Source of the DNA: Bacillus sp. FJAT-44742
GTDB lineage: Bacteria > Bacillota > Bacilli > Bacillales > Marinococcaceae
Length of the DNA stretch: 64,000 nucleotides
Reading direction: 5' to 3'
Assembly: GCF_002797315.1 (NCBI RefSeq)
Contig: NZ_KZ454936.1
Coordinates: 3,586,078-3,650,077 of the forward strand
Shown here piece by piece: positions 43,190-52,315 of this stretch (position 1 is its first letter; every line of letters starts with the position of its first letter). A model generated the notes under the pieces. The model did no database searches. It was not told where the DNA came from and saw only the letters and a list, made by a program, of their open reading frames with translations. The translations under genes and the position numbers were made by a program.

Positions 43190-44062
43190 TTATTTTAAAA
43201 TGATGTCATAAACTGCTTTGGCCACACCGTCTGCATCATGATGAGCAGTTTCGTGAGTAGCGACTTTTTTTACATCATCTTCAGCATTTCCCATCGCGAT
43301 ACTGGTTCCAACCAGGTTAAACATGGGAAGGTCGTTGTAATTGTCTCCAATGGCAAAGCTATTTTCGGCGTCAATATGGAGATGTTCAAGGACAGACAGC
43401 AGCCCTTTCCCTTTTTGAATGTCCGGATGCATAATCTCAATATTGTCGCGACCGGAAGAAGTGATTGAAATTTCCTCTCTTCCTGACCATACTTTACGAG
43501 CCTGATGCAGTTTTTCTTCAAGGAGTGAAACGACTAAGAACTTATAAACCTTGTAGTGATTCGATTTTAACTCCTCTGGAGATGGCATGTCTTTAATAAC
43601 AAGGTCTTTAATCTGCTCATCAGCTTTTTGTCGTATTCTTTCACTAATGACTTCTGCATCTTCCTTATTCTTCGTAAATTCCTTGATGTCATTTTCATAA
43701 AAATCTTTACCCTGGGCAGAAGCATGAATACCTTCCTGTGTGTATGCATGATAATAATAGCCTTTGTTTTCAAGCCATTCAAGAAGGTCGGCAGCATCTT
43801 TCGTTTGCATCGTTGCTTCGCGGAGAACCTCGTCCTGCCATTCCACGACTGCCCCATTTATAGAAACGATGCCGTCGGGTTGCACATTTGCATTTCCCGT
43901 CAGCCTTTTTACTTCATCTACATCTCTTCCTGTCGCAATCACGACTTTATATCCCTTATGTTTTAACTTCTTTAATGCTTCAGCATTGGCTGCTGAAATC
44001 TTTCCATTAGAATTAAGTAATGTCCCGTCCATATCAATAGCTACGATACTCATGTTGGTCAC
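43190..44062 (-). CDS. Cof-type HAD-IIB sugar-phosphate phosphatase
   Basis: 290 residues with HAD motifs: IDMDGTLLNS (motif I, Asp9 and Asp11), VVIATGRD (motif II), a Lys region near 213-218, and the late AIGDNYNDLPMF (motif IV, near 240-251). A cap domain is inserted between motifs II and III. Such enzymes dephosphorylate sugar phosphates, FMN or similar small molecules. Its own promoter region upstream is separated from the divergent TVP38 gene by about 350 bases. Confidence 0.9.
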   Translation of the reverse strand: MTNMSIVAIDMDGTLLNSNGKISAANAEALKKLKHKGYKVVIATGRDVDEVKRLTGNANVQPDGIVSINGAVVEWQDEVLREATMQTKDAADLLEWLENKGYYYHAYTQEGIHASAQGKDFYENDIKEFTKNKEDAEVISERIRQKADEQIKDLVIKDMPSPEELKSNHYKVYKFLVVSLLEEKLHQARKVWSGREEISITSSGRDNIEIMHPDIQKGKGLLSVLEHLHIDAENSFAIGDNYNDLPMFNLVGTSIAMGNAEDDVKKVATHETAHHDADGVAKAVYDIILK

Positions 44063-44409
44063 CTCGGTTTTTTGAAGAAATTGACTTACTTAGTTGTAAC
44101 GTTCAACACATCCGCTGTCAAATGTAAAAAGAACCCCGTCAGGTCTCTTTTTAATTCTGAAAGCAGAAACAATAACGATGCTTTACCTTTCATAACCCAT
44201 TATCTATCATACCGCGTAGGACGAAAAAACTCGAATAATTGAAGGTGCTTTTCCAATAAAAAGTAAAATGTTTCAGGTGGAACAAATAGAATGAAAATTT
44301 AGATAATTTAATGTAGACATGTTTTACATGAAAAGGCTGAAGAGATTAAGGAGGAAAAAGAACGGGAAAGGGGAAGTGAAGGTACTGTGAAGACAAGGAG
44401 TATAGTTCT
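44063..44409. other. Divergent intergenic region with an orphan terminator-like hairpin
   Basis: At 44126-44152 AAAAAGAACC pairs with GGTCTCTTTTT and has T runs both ways, but no gene is seen to end there. It could end a short untranslated RNA. The rest holds no recognised element. Confidence 0.4.
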
Positions 44410-45081
44410 ATGAATAAAAAAACAATAATTAAGCTTGGAGTCCTTCTCACCCTCATTATATTTCTGGCCTGGTTAAACGTATCTGTGATACAGGTCAACC
44501 CGAGTGCCATTCAAGGTTGGGTTTTATCCTTTGGTTTGTGGGCTCCCGTCATATACATTCTTCTATACACGCTGCGTCCTTTAGTCCTCTTTCCAGCTTC
44601 GGTAATGTCTATGGCGGGAGGACTGGCGTTTGGTCCATGGCTTGGGGTTGTGTTGAATATGGCAGGAGCGATTGGAGGTGCAGCATTATCCTTTTTCGTG
44701 GCCAGGCTTTTTGGGAAAAATATTGCTGGTAAAGAGTGGTCAGGACGTGCAAAAGTCATACAGGAAGAATTAAAAGAACATGGTTTTCTCTACTTGCTTA
44801 CGCTTAGGCTAATTCCTGTTCTGAACTTTGACCTGGTCAGTTATGTTGCAGGGGTGTCGAAGATTCGTTTTTTATCCTACCTTGCTGCCACTGCCATTGG
44901 AATCATACCAGGTGCTTTTGCTTATACATTTCTTGGCGCAGGTCTCGTAAGCGGGGATTTCACCATTATATTTATCGGGTTTGGTCTTATTGTATTGGTG
45001 TCCCTGCTTCCATTCCTGTTAAAAAGGCTTAAGCGATCCCGGCAGGCCATGCAGGAGCTAGAAGGGAGCGAAAGCAGATAA
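44410..45081 (+). CDS. TVP38/TMEM64 (DedA-related) membrane protein
   Basis: 223 residues with about six hydrophobic segments. Family core: RPLVLFPASVMSMAGGLAFGPWLG (split here as RPLVLFPASV then MAGGLAFGP, near 58-77) and LYLLTLRLIPVLNFDLVSYVAG (near 127-148). These proteins are thought to move or scramble lipids across the membrane. AAGGAG upstream of the ATG. Confidence 0.87.
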   Translation: MNKKTIIKLGVLLTLIIFLAWLNVSVIQVNPSAIQGWVLSFGLWAPVIYILLYTLRPLVLFPASVMSMAGGLAFGPWLGVVLNMAGAIGGAALSFFVARLFGKNIAGKEWSGRAKVIQEELKEHGFLYLLTLRLIPVLNFDLVSYVAGVSKIRFLSYLAATAIGIIPGAFAYTFLGAGLVSGDFTIIFIGFGLIVLVSLLPFLLKRLKRSRQAMQELEGSESR

Positions 45082-45154
45082 ATTCAATTTCTCTTTAAAA
45101 GACATCAGGGATATTAAAAAGCCAAGTACTATCTAAAGGATACTCATATATACA

Positions 45155-45193
45155 AAAAGACGAGGTGCCTCCTGTGAGACAGACCTCGTCTTT
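45155..45193. terminator. Bidirectional terminator
   Basis: Stem AAAGACGAGGT/ACCTCGTCTTT between the TVP38 gene and convergent prfC. Confidence 0.82.
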
Positions 45194-45195
45194 GT

Positions 45196-46782
45196 TTATT
45201 GTTTCATATAGGAGTTTTCAGAGAAGACCAAATTAGGATACTTATCTCTTGTCGTATTCATTTGAAATTCATTTTCAAAGAGTGCAACAATTCTCTGATC
45301 TCTATCAAGGGCAAGGTTCCGCTGTTTCTTCTTAAATACTTCTAGTTCTTTTTCATCGCCGTCTACCCAGCGGGCAATAGAGAAAGGTAAACGATCCAGC
45401 CGGATTTCAGACTTATATTCATGTTTCAGGCGGTACTCAAGCACCTCAAATTGAAGAACCCCTACTACACCGACAATTTGTTGTTCTGGAATCTTGTTGT
45501 ACGTTTGAAAAAGCTGTACAGCTCCTTCTTCTGTCAGCTGATGTATACCTTTTTCAAAAGACTTATGCTTCATCGCATCCTTAACTGATATGGCAGCAAA
45601 ATGTTCGGGTGAAAAATGAGGCATCTCTTCAAAAGAAAAAGAGTCTTTTTCAACAAGGGTGTCCCCAATTCTGAAAGTACCAGGGTCAAACAAGCCAATA
45701 ATATCGCCAGCATAAGCTTCTTCCACAATGCTTCTGTCCTGTGCCAGAAACTGGGTGGGCTGAGCGAGACGCAAAGATTTGTTTAAGCGCACATGATTCA
45801 CAGTCATGCCTCGTTCATATTTTCCAGAAGTAATTCTCAAAAAGGCAATTCTGTCCCGGTGGTTAGGATTCATGTTAGCCTGAATTTTAAAGATAAATCC
45901 TGAAAAATGTTTATTAACCGGATCAACAAGACCCTTATCGCTATGACGGCCAACGGGAGCCGGGGCCATAGTAAGAAAATGCTCCAGAAAGTTTTGGACC
46001 CCGAAGTTAGAAATAGCGCTTCCGAAAAAGACGGGGGTGAGTTCACCCGTCTTGATCTTTTCTTGCTCAAAGGGATCTCCTGCTACGTCAAGAAGCTCCA
46101 TCTCTTCTCGGAACTGTTCGAGTAGCTGGCTGTCGATAAGATCAGCGAGAACGGGATCACCAGGTCCGCTCACTTCTTTTACCTCAACCTGAGAGGGATC
46201 TTCTGGATTAAAAAACTCGATCTTTTTATTGTGTCTATCATAAATGCCCTGGAAATCCTGGCCCATACCGATAGGCCAGTTCATTGGATAAGAGCGGATA
46301 CCGAGGAGCTCTTCAATTTCTTCCATTAAGTCAAATGGATCCCGGCCCTGCCGGTCTAATTTATTTATAAAAGTAAAAATAGGGATACCACGCATTTTAC
46401 ATACTTTAAACAGTTTTTTTGTTTGGGCTTCTACTCCTTTAGCCGAGTCAATCAGCATGGTCGCAGAATCTGCAGCAGTCAAGGTACGGTACGTATCTTC
46501 ACTGAAGTCTTCATGGCCTGGTGTATCCAGTATATTAACCTGGTGCCCTTCATATAGAAATTCCATCACTGAGCTTGTGACAGAAATTCCTCGTTGTTTC
46601 TCGATCTCCATCCAGTCACTGGTCGCATGCCGGGAGTTCTTTCTTCCTTTTACGGTACCGGCTTCACGAATGGCTCCCCCAAAATAAAGAAGCTTTTCTG
46701 TTAACGTGGTTTTTCCTGCATCAGGATGTGAAATGATGGCAAATGTCTTCCGAGACAAAATTTCATTACTTAACTTACTCAT
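45196..46782 (-). CDS. prfC: Peptide chain release factor 3
   Basis: 528-residue translation GTPase that recycles RF1/RF2 after termination. G motifs: SHPDAGKTTL (G1), TPGHEDFSED (G3) and FINKLDRQGRD (G4); the RF3-specific C-terminal part reads VVGVLQFEVLEYRLKHEYKSE and the tail ends VFSENSYMKQ. Length matches the bacterial RF3 norm. Monocistronic, minus strand. Confidence 0.95.
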   Translation of the reverse strand: MSKLSNEILSRKTFAIISHPDAGKTTLTEKLLYFGGAIREAGTVKGRKNSRHATSDWMEIEKQRGISVTSSVMEFLYEGHQVNILDTPGHEDFSEDTYRTLTAADSATMLIDSAKGVEAQTKKLFKVCKMRGIPIFTFINKLDRQGRDPFDLMEEIEELLGIRSYPMNWPIGMGQDFQGIYDRHNKKIEFFNPEDPSQVEVKEVSGPGDPVLADLIDSQLLEQFREEMELLDVAGDPFEQEKIKTGELTPVFFGSAISNFGVQNFLEHFLTMAPAPVGRHSDKGLVDPVNKHFSGFIFKIQANMNPNHRDRIAFLRITSGKYERGMTVNHVRLNKSLRLAQPTQFLAQDRSIVEEAYAGDIIGLFDPGTFRIGDTLVEKDSFSFEEMPHFSPEHFAAISVKDAMKHKSFEKGIHQLTEEGAVQLFQTYNKIPEQQIVGVVGVLQFEVLEYRLKHEYKSEIRLDRLPFSIARWVDGDEKELEVFKKKQRNLALDRDQRIVALFENEFQMNTTRDKYPNLVFSENSYMKQ

Positions 46783-46884
46783 ATATAGCTTCCTTTCTAT
46801 AGGACCATAAAGGCAAACATTGAATTTCTGCCTTCTTTATCATAATGGATTCATTGGACAGACTCAATCATTCCCTGAAAAAAT

Positions 46885-46921
46885 AACCAAAGCACTCTCC
46901 TTTAGAGCGTGCCTTGGTTAC
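46885..46921 (-). terminator. Terminator of the RsbR-like gene
   Basis: Minus-strand stem AACCAAgGCAC-CTC/GAG-GTGCtTTGGTT with six T following. Confidence 0.8.
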
Positions 46922-46927
46922 TCATTC

Positions 46928-47776
46928 CTATTTCATATAAGGACTTTGACTGAGTGCTTGTTCAAGAGTGAGGTATGTGGGTACACCTTTAAAAGTGATG
47001 CCTAAGTGAACAATAGTTTGCGAAAGCTCCGGTCTCATCCCCGTAATGCTTGTTTCAATCCCTAAGAGCTGCAACGAATGGATTAAGTTGAGCAGATGCT
47101 GGGCAAACCAGGTGTTAATAGTATTAATCCCTGAAAGGTCTATAATAATATAGCTGAGACTGAGCTCTGCTGCACGGTCTAACGTTTTGCTTTGCAAGTA
47201 CTCTGAACGTTCATCATCCATATCACCAATAATAGGAAGGACAGCGACTCCTTTTTTTATCGGGACAACAGGGACAGATATTTCCTGCATTTCTTGCTTA
47301 GCCAGTTCAAGAGCTTTAATGTGGTGTGCCACAAAAGTATAACTGAATGCGTGAATGGCATAATCCAGGAAGTGATTCACCTTTTTGTAGAGGAAAAATG
47401 CTGTATCGATAGAAAAGCCCTGTTGCGTACTTTGTTCTTTTATTAATTCCTCTAGCACATCACGGTACATTGGCATGATTAAGAGAGCCTGATTTAAATC
47501 AACATTGTTATCAATTGAATTGTAGGCTGTTTGTACTGCCCATTCTTCAATCTTTTTCTTTGGTTCCGCTGCTTCCTCAGAAATCATTGCATCACCAACC
47601 ATGGAAAAAAAGCTGCCTCGTACTTCTGTGTCCAGACCCTTCTTTTTCTCCTCTTCCTCAGGAAAGTAAAGAGAGCTTTCTGTAAGTTTTTCTTCCATTT
47701 TTGTGCATAAAGCATGGCGATTTTCATTTATAAGAGCACTTAGCAAGTGCAATGCTGAGCTTTTGTTATCTCCCAT
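46928..47776 (-). CDS. RsbR-type stressosome protein with C-terminal STAS domain
   Basis: 282 residues. Residues about 1-160 are an all-helical non-haem globin-like N-terminal domain as in RsbR paralogues; residues about 167-278 are STAS, with IIIDLSGINTINTWFAQHLLNLI (split: IIIDLSGINT, then HLLNL) and the family-typical GMRPELSQTIVHLGI. In Bacillus the RsbR group forms the stressosome that gates sigma-B. Lack of rsbS/rsbT neighbours makes it an accessory RsbR paralogue. The gene stands alone; its role in sensing here is inferred. Confidence 0.85.
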   Translation of the reverse strand: MGDNKSSALHLLSALINENRHALCTKMEEKLTESSLYFPEEEEKKKGLDTEVRGSFFSMVGDAMISEEAAEPKKKIEEWAVQTAYNSIDNNVDLNQALLIMPMYRDVLEELIKEQSTQQGFSIDTAFFLYKKVNHFLDYAIHAFSYTFVAHHIKALELAKQEMQEISVPVVPIKKGVAVLPIIGDMDDERSEYLQSKTLDRAAELSLSYIIIDLSGINTINTWFAQHLLNLIHSLQLLGIETSITGMRPELSQTIVHLGITFKGVPTYLTLEQALSQSPYMK

Positions 47777-48071
47777 TGAAGTTCCCCCAAATGTATTAGA
47801 TTTTAGCCTAATCTATATGAATGGTGATTGCGTTACCTTTGGATTGATGCGTGGGTAAATAGACGTATAAAAAGCAGAAAACACAGTATCTATCATACCA
47901 CAATATTAAGAATGGCAGATGGTATGTACCTAATATCTAGATATTAGTGTATCCATCCTGATTTTAGAGTGCAATGAAAACGGTGTTACAAACCTTTATC
48001 ATTCTTTACAGCTTAAGGTTACAAGAGACCAAGACAGGGAAATTACATAGGGAAGAAAGGAGGAGAAACTG

Positions 48072-49073
48072 TTGTTCAGGTTTGTAATTATTGTTTCAGC
48101 TAAAACGTTGAGTAAAATATTCAGCATGGCTACAGCTACATTCTTTGGAAGGGTGCCTTCCAAGGATGACTCAAAAGTAAGTTTAGTTGGGCTTATTTCA
48201 TTATATTGGATCTTTATAGCAATGGGGGTTGCTGTTCCGGAACTTGCCCAGATGATCATACCATTTGCTCCAGAGAATGAAACCATTGTTTTTTGGATAA
48301 ATCTTGCTCTACTTATATTTTTACCGATAGCTGCAGGCGCTATTACATGCAGGGTTGAAAATCGGAAGCATGAGAAAATTTCTATTAAACAGCTTCTTAT
48401 GGGGTACCCTTATGCTTTTTTAATCGGTGTGCTCGCATTATGCTTAATTATTATTGTTCCATTAATCAGATTTCCACAGATTATAAATTTACGCTCACTA
48501 AAACACTTTGCCATCATGATTAAGAAAGATAAATATGACTTGGTGTTTGAAAAAGTTCAAGAACTGCTTATAGAGAATGATGTAGAAATTTATCCAGTTG
48601 ATCCCCCAAAGTATTTGTGGGTACCGTTTCTTGCTTTAATTTGGGTGCAGGAACACATCTTTAAGAAAAAAATGGCAAAAAAAATGAAGATAGTACGTGG
48701 GGAAATAGAAGGGGAAAAAATTGAAGTCATTCTTCACTCCACTGATATATCAATTATAGGTCCTGAGAAACAAGTTATGGGAGTAATGGGCATTTTAGCC
48801 GAAGGTATAGAGGAGCGTCACCTTTACTTTTCATGGGATGACTCTTCGCAAAAAATTGAAGATCGTATTTACGAGCTGAGAACCAGGGTGCTTGAAGGAG
48901 AGGATGTTTCTAAAGAAGAGATAGACCAGCTCGTTGTGGATTTGAGAAGCTTATCCCTTGCGATGGATGACTGGAATGCTATTCGCCGCCAGATTTACAG
49001 GCTGGAAAGAGACAGATACAAAATGAAATGCAAGAATGAAGAAGAGATAGAACAATTAAATTATAGTGAATAA
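48072..49073 (+). CDS. Membrane protein of unknown function with large cytoplasmic part
   Basis: 333 residues; TTG start with a perfect AAAGGAGGAG site. Three hydrophobic segments lie within the first 145 residues (for example near 40-60, 72-92 and 115-135), followed by a charged soluble domain of about 190 residues ending in a likely coiled coil (GEDVSKEEIDQLVVDLRS). No family is recognised. Monocistronic. Before it, 47777-48071 shows no gene. Confidence 0.65.
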   Translation: MFRFVIIVSAKTLSKIFSMATATFFGRVPSKDDSKVSLVGLISLYWIFIAMGVAVPELAQMIIPFAPENETIVFWINLALLIFLPIAAGAITCRVENRKHEKISIKQLLMGYPYAFLIGVLALCLIIIVPLIRFPQIINLRSLKHFAIMIKKDKYDLVFEKVQELLIENDVEIYPVDPPKYLWVPFLALIWVQEHIFKKKMAKKMKIVRGEIEGEKIEVILHSTDISIIGPEKQVMGVMGILAEGIEERHLYFSWDDSSQKIEDRIYELRTRVLEGEDVSKEEIDQLVVDLRSLSLAMDDWNAIRRQIYRLERDRYKMKCKNEEEIEQLNYSE

Positions 49074-49224
49074 TGTGAAAAGTATAATTAAATATGTGAC
49101 GATTCTATAAAACTGTAAAAACTAGGTAGAACACCTTTAAGAAACAGTGCCCTGTGGTATTGTATAGGCAAGGGAAAAGATCGCAACATAAGATCAGCCC
49201 AAACGACTAAAGGAGGATTTTATG

Positions 49225-49377
49225 ATGAGTAAAAAACTACTTTATTCTTTATTAACAGGCGTACTAGCAGTCGGTGTCCTAGGTGCATGCGGGGACGTTG
49301 AAGATGACGGCGGCATGGACGATGGCGGCGGCATGGAAGACGATGGCGGTATGGAAGATGACGGAATGGAAGGCTAA
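49225..49377 (+). CDS. Tiny acidic lipoprotein with Gly-Gly-Met-Asp repeats
   Basis: 50 residues: signal MSKKLLYSLLTGVLAVGVL, lipobox LGAC, then a mature part of about 28 residues consisting of repeats like DDGGMEDDGG with no hydrophobic core. The second of two adjacent ATG codons (49222, 49225) is chosen for spacing from AGGAGG. Too acidic and repetitive to fold; might be a surface charge or metal-binding peptide. A terminator follows directly. Confidence 0.7.
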   Translation: MSKKLLYSLLTGVLAVGVLGACGDVEDDGGMDDGGGMEDDGGMEDDGMEG

Positions 49378-49395
49378 GCTTTTCGTTTCCTTTTC

Positions 49396-49428
49396 AAAAG
49401 ACTGGGGGAATCCTCCAGTCTTTTTTTG
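49396..49428 (+). terminator. Terminator of the tiny lipoprotein gene
   Basis: Stem AAAAGACTGG/CCAGTCTTTT plus T tract. Confidence 0.85.
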
Positions 49429-49608
49429 TACCTAACTTCTGTGTAACAAATTTTAAAAATTGTTACGTAAGTATAACTAAATTGTAATAGATGAAAAAAA
49501 CTTAGAAAATCCCATATGTAATGGCAAAACTTACACTCTGGGAAATTTTACCCGTCCCTTTCTTCTCTATCAATCTATGGCATAATGAATAGCGGAGGTG
49601 CAAGGATT

Positions 49609-50256
49609 ATGAAAAAAGCATTACTAGCATTAACCATTTTATTTGCTGTCCCAACCGTGGCAACGGCTCAAGACCAGGATACACATACGGTTAACCCGGG
49701 AGAAACGTTGTGGAATATTTCACAGCAGTATGGGGTTGACTACAATGAGTTGCTTGAAGCAAATCCAAGCATTGAAAATGCTAATATGATTTATGCTAAC
49801 CAAGTGATTCAGCTGCCAGGACAAAGTGGACAAGCTGCACAGCCTACTGTTCAGCAGCAAGCACAGTCTGAAAGTGAGTTTGAACAAGAGGTTATCCGTT
49901 TAACGAATGAGGAAAGGACTCAAAGGGGATTAGCGCCTTTAGAATCCTACAGCGAGTTGTCTGACGTAGCCAGGTTAAAATCAGCAGACATGAGAGATGC
50001 TGGATACTTTTCTCACAACAGCCCTAATTACGGAAGTCCATTTGACATGATGAGCTCACAAGGGATAGATTACCGTGGAGCTGGTGAAAATATTGCAGCA
50101 GGACAAAGGACTCCGCAGCAAGTTGTTGACGGCTGGATGAATTCCCAAGGACATCGGGAAAATATCTTAAGAGCAGACTTCACCCACATTGGAGTGGGGC
50201 ACGTTGAAGGCGGCAGCTACGGCCATTATTGGACACAAATGTTTGTCACTCGTTAA
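49609..50256 (+). CDS. Secreted CAP-domain protein with LysM (YkwD-like)
   Basis: 215 residues from MKKALLALTILFAVPTVATA (signal peptide; GGAGGTG upstream). LysM at about 26-71 (HTVNPGETLWNISQQYGVD) anchors it to the wall, then a Gln-rich linker, then a CAP/SCP domain at about 90-214 with the metal-cavity residues in YFSHNSP, GENIAAGQ, GWMNSQGHRENIL and HYWTQMF. The role of bacterial CAP proteins is not settled; YkwD-like members are tied to sporulation or wall maintenance. Confidence 0.9.
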   Translation: MKKALLALTILFAVPTVATAQDQDTHTVNPGETLWNISQQYGVDYNELLEANPSIENANMIYANQVIQLPGQSGQAAQPTVQQQAQSESEFEQEVIRLTNEERTQRGLAPLESYSELSDVARLKSADMRDAGYFSHNSPNYGSPFDMMSSQGIDYRGAGENIAAGQRTPQQVVDGWMNSQGHRENILRADFTHIGVGHVEGGSYGHYWTQMFVTR

Positions 50257-50278
50257 TAAAGCCTTTCTTATAATACTA

Positions 50279-50310
50279 CAGCAGTCCTTTGTGGACTGCT
50301 GTTTTTTTCC
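50279..50310 (+). terminator. Terminator of the CAP gene
   Basis: Stem ACAGCAGTCC/GGACTGCTGT with T tract. Confidence 0.85.
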
Positions 50311-50441
50311 GTTTAGACGATGTGAAATTAAGGCATAGGGGTGGTGAAGAGAGTTTTCTTTTCTATGAGCATATTAGTTGCACAATACGCATGTTAATGC
50401 AATCATAGAGCAAGCTAAACATCTGAAAGGAGAGACTCAAC

Positions 50442-51053
50442 ATGAGTGTTATTGAAACCATGAAAGAAAGACATTCAGTACGGAAATTCGACCCTGAGCA
50501 TCAAATGTCTGAAGAAACGTTGCGTGAAATTATTGAAGCGGCTGCAGAAGCTCCTTCTTCCTGGAACCTGCAGCATTGGAAGTTCCTTGTTTTTCAATCA
50601 GAAGAAAAGAAACAAGAGCTTCTTCCGATTGCCTATAACCAGCAGCAAGTAGTCAATGGCTCTGTCACCATTGCAGTTCTCGGGGACAAAGAAGCTAACA
50701 AAAACGCTGACGTGGTGTTTGGAGAAGCCTTAAAACAAGGAGCCATGACTGAAGAAATTAAAGAAAAAATTGTGACAAGCATACATGGGGCTTATGAGAG
50801 AGAGGGCTACAACCGTGATGCAGCGTTAATTAACGGCTCTCTTGCATCGATGCAGCTTATGCTTGCAGCAAAAGAAAAAGGATATGATACTGTTCCTATG
50901 GAAGGTTTTGATAAAGAGAAGCTGATTGAAACCTTTAACATCCCAGAACGTTATATCCCGGTCATGTTAATTGCAGTTGGAAAGGCCACAGGAGAGCCAA
51001 GAGCTTCTTTTCGATTCCCTGTAGATGATGTGATTATTAAAGATTCATTTTAA
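50442..51053 (+). CDS. NAD(P)H-dependent nitroreductase family protein (YodC-like)
   Basis: 203-residue FMN-dependent oxidoreductase. FMN contact regions: ERHSVRKFD (10-18), AAEAPSSWNLQHWKFLVF (34-51) and the late AVGKATGEPR. The size and N-terminus resemble B. subtilis YodC, which is controlled by the Cys-sensing HxlR-type repressor YodB; an HxlR gene with the matching Cys lies 750 bases downstream. AAAGGAGAG site before the ATG. Substrate (nitro-compound, quinone) unknown. Confidence 0.87.
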   Translation: MSVIETMKERHSVRKFDPEHQMSEETLREIIEAAAEAPSSWNLQHWKFLVFQSEEKKQELLPIAYNQQQVVNGSVTIAVLGDKEANKNADVVFGEALKQGAMTEEIKEKIVTSIHGAYEREGYNRDAALINGSLASMQLMLAAKEKGYDTVPMEGFDKEKLIETFNIPERYIPVMLIAVGKATGEPRASFRFPVDDVIIKDSF

Positions 51054-51058
51054 TAAAG

Positions 51059-51096
51059 GAAAAGAGGCAGGGACCTAAATCCCTGCCTCTTTTTTA
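51059..51096. terminator. Bidirectional terminator
   Basis: Stem AAAGAGGCAGGGA/TCCCTGCCTCTTT with T tract, between the nitroreductase gene and the hemolysin III gene. Confidence 0.87.
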
Positions 51097-51738
51097 TAAA
51101 GGCAATACATATCTGAATATAGCAAAAAAATGGGAAATCGAGCCCGCTAGCACAAAAATGTGCCATACGGCATGATGAAAGGGAAAGCCTCTCCAAACAT
51201 AAAAGATGGTACCCAAGGTATAAAAAACCCCTCCTAATACAAGCAGAAAAACTCCGCCTCCCGGCAGCACTTCTGTGAGAGGTATCCATGCAATGACAAT
51301 GATCCATCCCATCAATACATAAAAAAGAGTGGAAAGGAAAATAAATCTTTTTACAAAAAACGCTTTAAACACTACACCAACTAAGGCTATCCCCCAGACC
51401 GTTCCAAACAATGCCCAGCTCAGGGCTCCCTCAAGAACGTGAAAGAGAAAGGGAGTGTAGGTCCCGGCAATAAACAAATAGATGGAGGCGTGATCCATAA
51501 TTTCAAATATATCTTTAGCCTTTCCCTTAGGGAAGCTATGAACAAGTGTAGAAGAAACATATAAAAGCAGCATTGTCGAACCATACACAGACATGCTGAT
51601 TACATGTAAGGCTGTTCCTTCAAAACTTGCAAAAATAACTAAAATCACCAGGGCCGCAATGCTAAGAGCAACGCCAATGCCATGGGTAACAGCGTTAGCT
51701 ATTTCTTCTTTTCGTGAAAAGGTATGCGTCTCTCCCAT
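51094..51738 (-). CDS. Hemolysin III family (YqfA/PAQR-like) membrane protein
   Basis: 214 residues from MGETHTFSRKEEIANAVTHG (AAGGATG upstream), seven hydrophobic segments. Conserved features: NAVTHGIGVALS, YVSSTLVHSFP, MDHASIYLFIAGTYTPF and FHHAVWHIFVLAGSISHFFA, with the His/Asp metal residues of the PAQR/HlyIII superfamily. Thought to be zinc-dependent membrane hydrolases; true haemolytic action is doubtful. Confidence 0.9.
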   Translation of the reverse strand: MGETHTFSRKEEIANAVTHGIGVALSIAALVILVIFASFEGTALHVISMSVYGSTMLLLYVSSTLVHSFPKGKAKDIFEIMDHASIYLFIAGTYTPFLFHVLEGALSWALFGTVWGIALVGVVFKAFFVKRFIFLSTLFYVLMGWIIVIAWIPLTEVLPGGGVFLLVLGGVFYTLGTIFYVWRGFPFHHAVWHIFVLAGSISHFFAIFRYVLPL

Positions 51739-51806
51739 ATATCTCATCCTTTCTCTATACATTCTGCAGGCGACTTAATGGTAAGAGTACTGAAAACTAA
51801 CGAATA

Positions 51807-52118
51807 TTAAAGCCATTTTTCTCCCCAGTTTTGTATGGCTTCAATTACAGGAGCCAGGGATTCTCCTTTTTCTGTCAATGTATATTCTATACGAACGGGT
51901 TTTTCGGGAAAAACTCTTCTTTCAACTATACCATGCTGCTCCAGTTCTTTCATGCGTTCTGTTAAGATCCGGTCGCTCATATCAGGAATTTGCTTCTTTA
52001 TTTCTTTAAAGCGCCTTGGACCCGCAAGAAGGACGCGAATGAGGAGGGCTGTCCATTTTTTTCCTAAGATGTCTACTGCTGATTCATACTTAGGGCACAT
52101 TTGTGTATAATCCATCAT
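51807..52118 (-). CDS. HxlR-family transcriptional regulator (YodB-like)
   Basis: About 103 residues, winged helix: CPKYESAVDILGKKWTALLI (helix 1 region), GPRRFKEIKKQIPDMSDRIL and ERMKELEQHGIVERRVF, then the wing (EKPVRIEYTLTEKG). The N-terminal Cys in MCPKYE matches the redox-sensing Cys of YodB-type regulators. AAGGGGTG precedes the ATG cluster; starts at 52124 (GTG) or 52115 are also possible. Probable target: the nitroreductase gene at 50442, by analogy. Confidence 0.87.
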   Translation of the reverse strand: MMDYTQMCPKYESAVDILGKKWTALLIRVLLAGPRRFKEIKKQIPDMSDRILTERMKELEQHGIVERRVFPEKPVRIEYTLTEKGESLAPVIEAIQNWGEKWL

Positions 52119-52282
52119 CGTCACCCCTTTGGTTCCATCATAAACTCGTTAACGTTTATCTTATCACACAATAAATAAATTAAGGAATAAAGAAGAAGAC
52201 CGGCCACCACATCCAAGGCTTTGTAAAGCTGTATAAATGATGTTAAACAAACGTTTGATTTAAAAATGTAACGTATAAAATA

Positions 52283-52304
52283 AGCCTGGCTTCCGCCAGG
52301 CTAT
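52283..52304 (-). terminator. Hairpin ending the cell wall hydrolase gene
   Basis: Stem AGCCTGG/CCAGGCT with six-base loop, on the minus strand followed by TTATTTTATA. Confidence 0.65.
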
Positions 52305-52315
52305 CTGATAATTAC

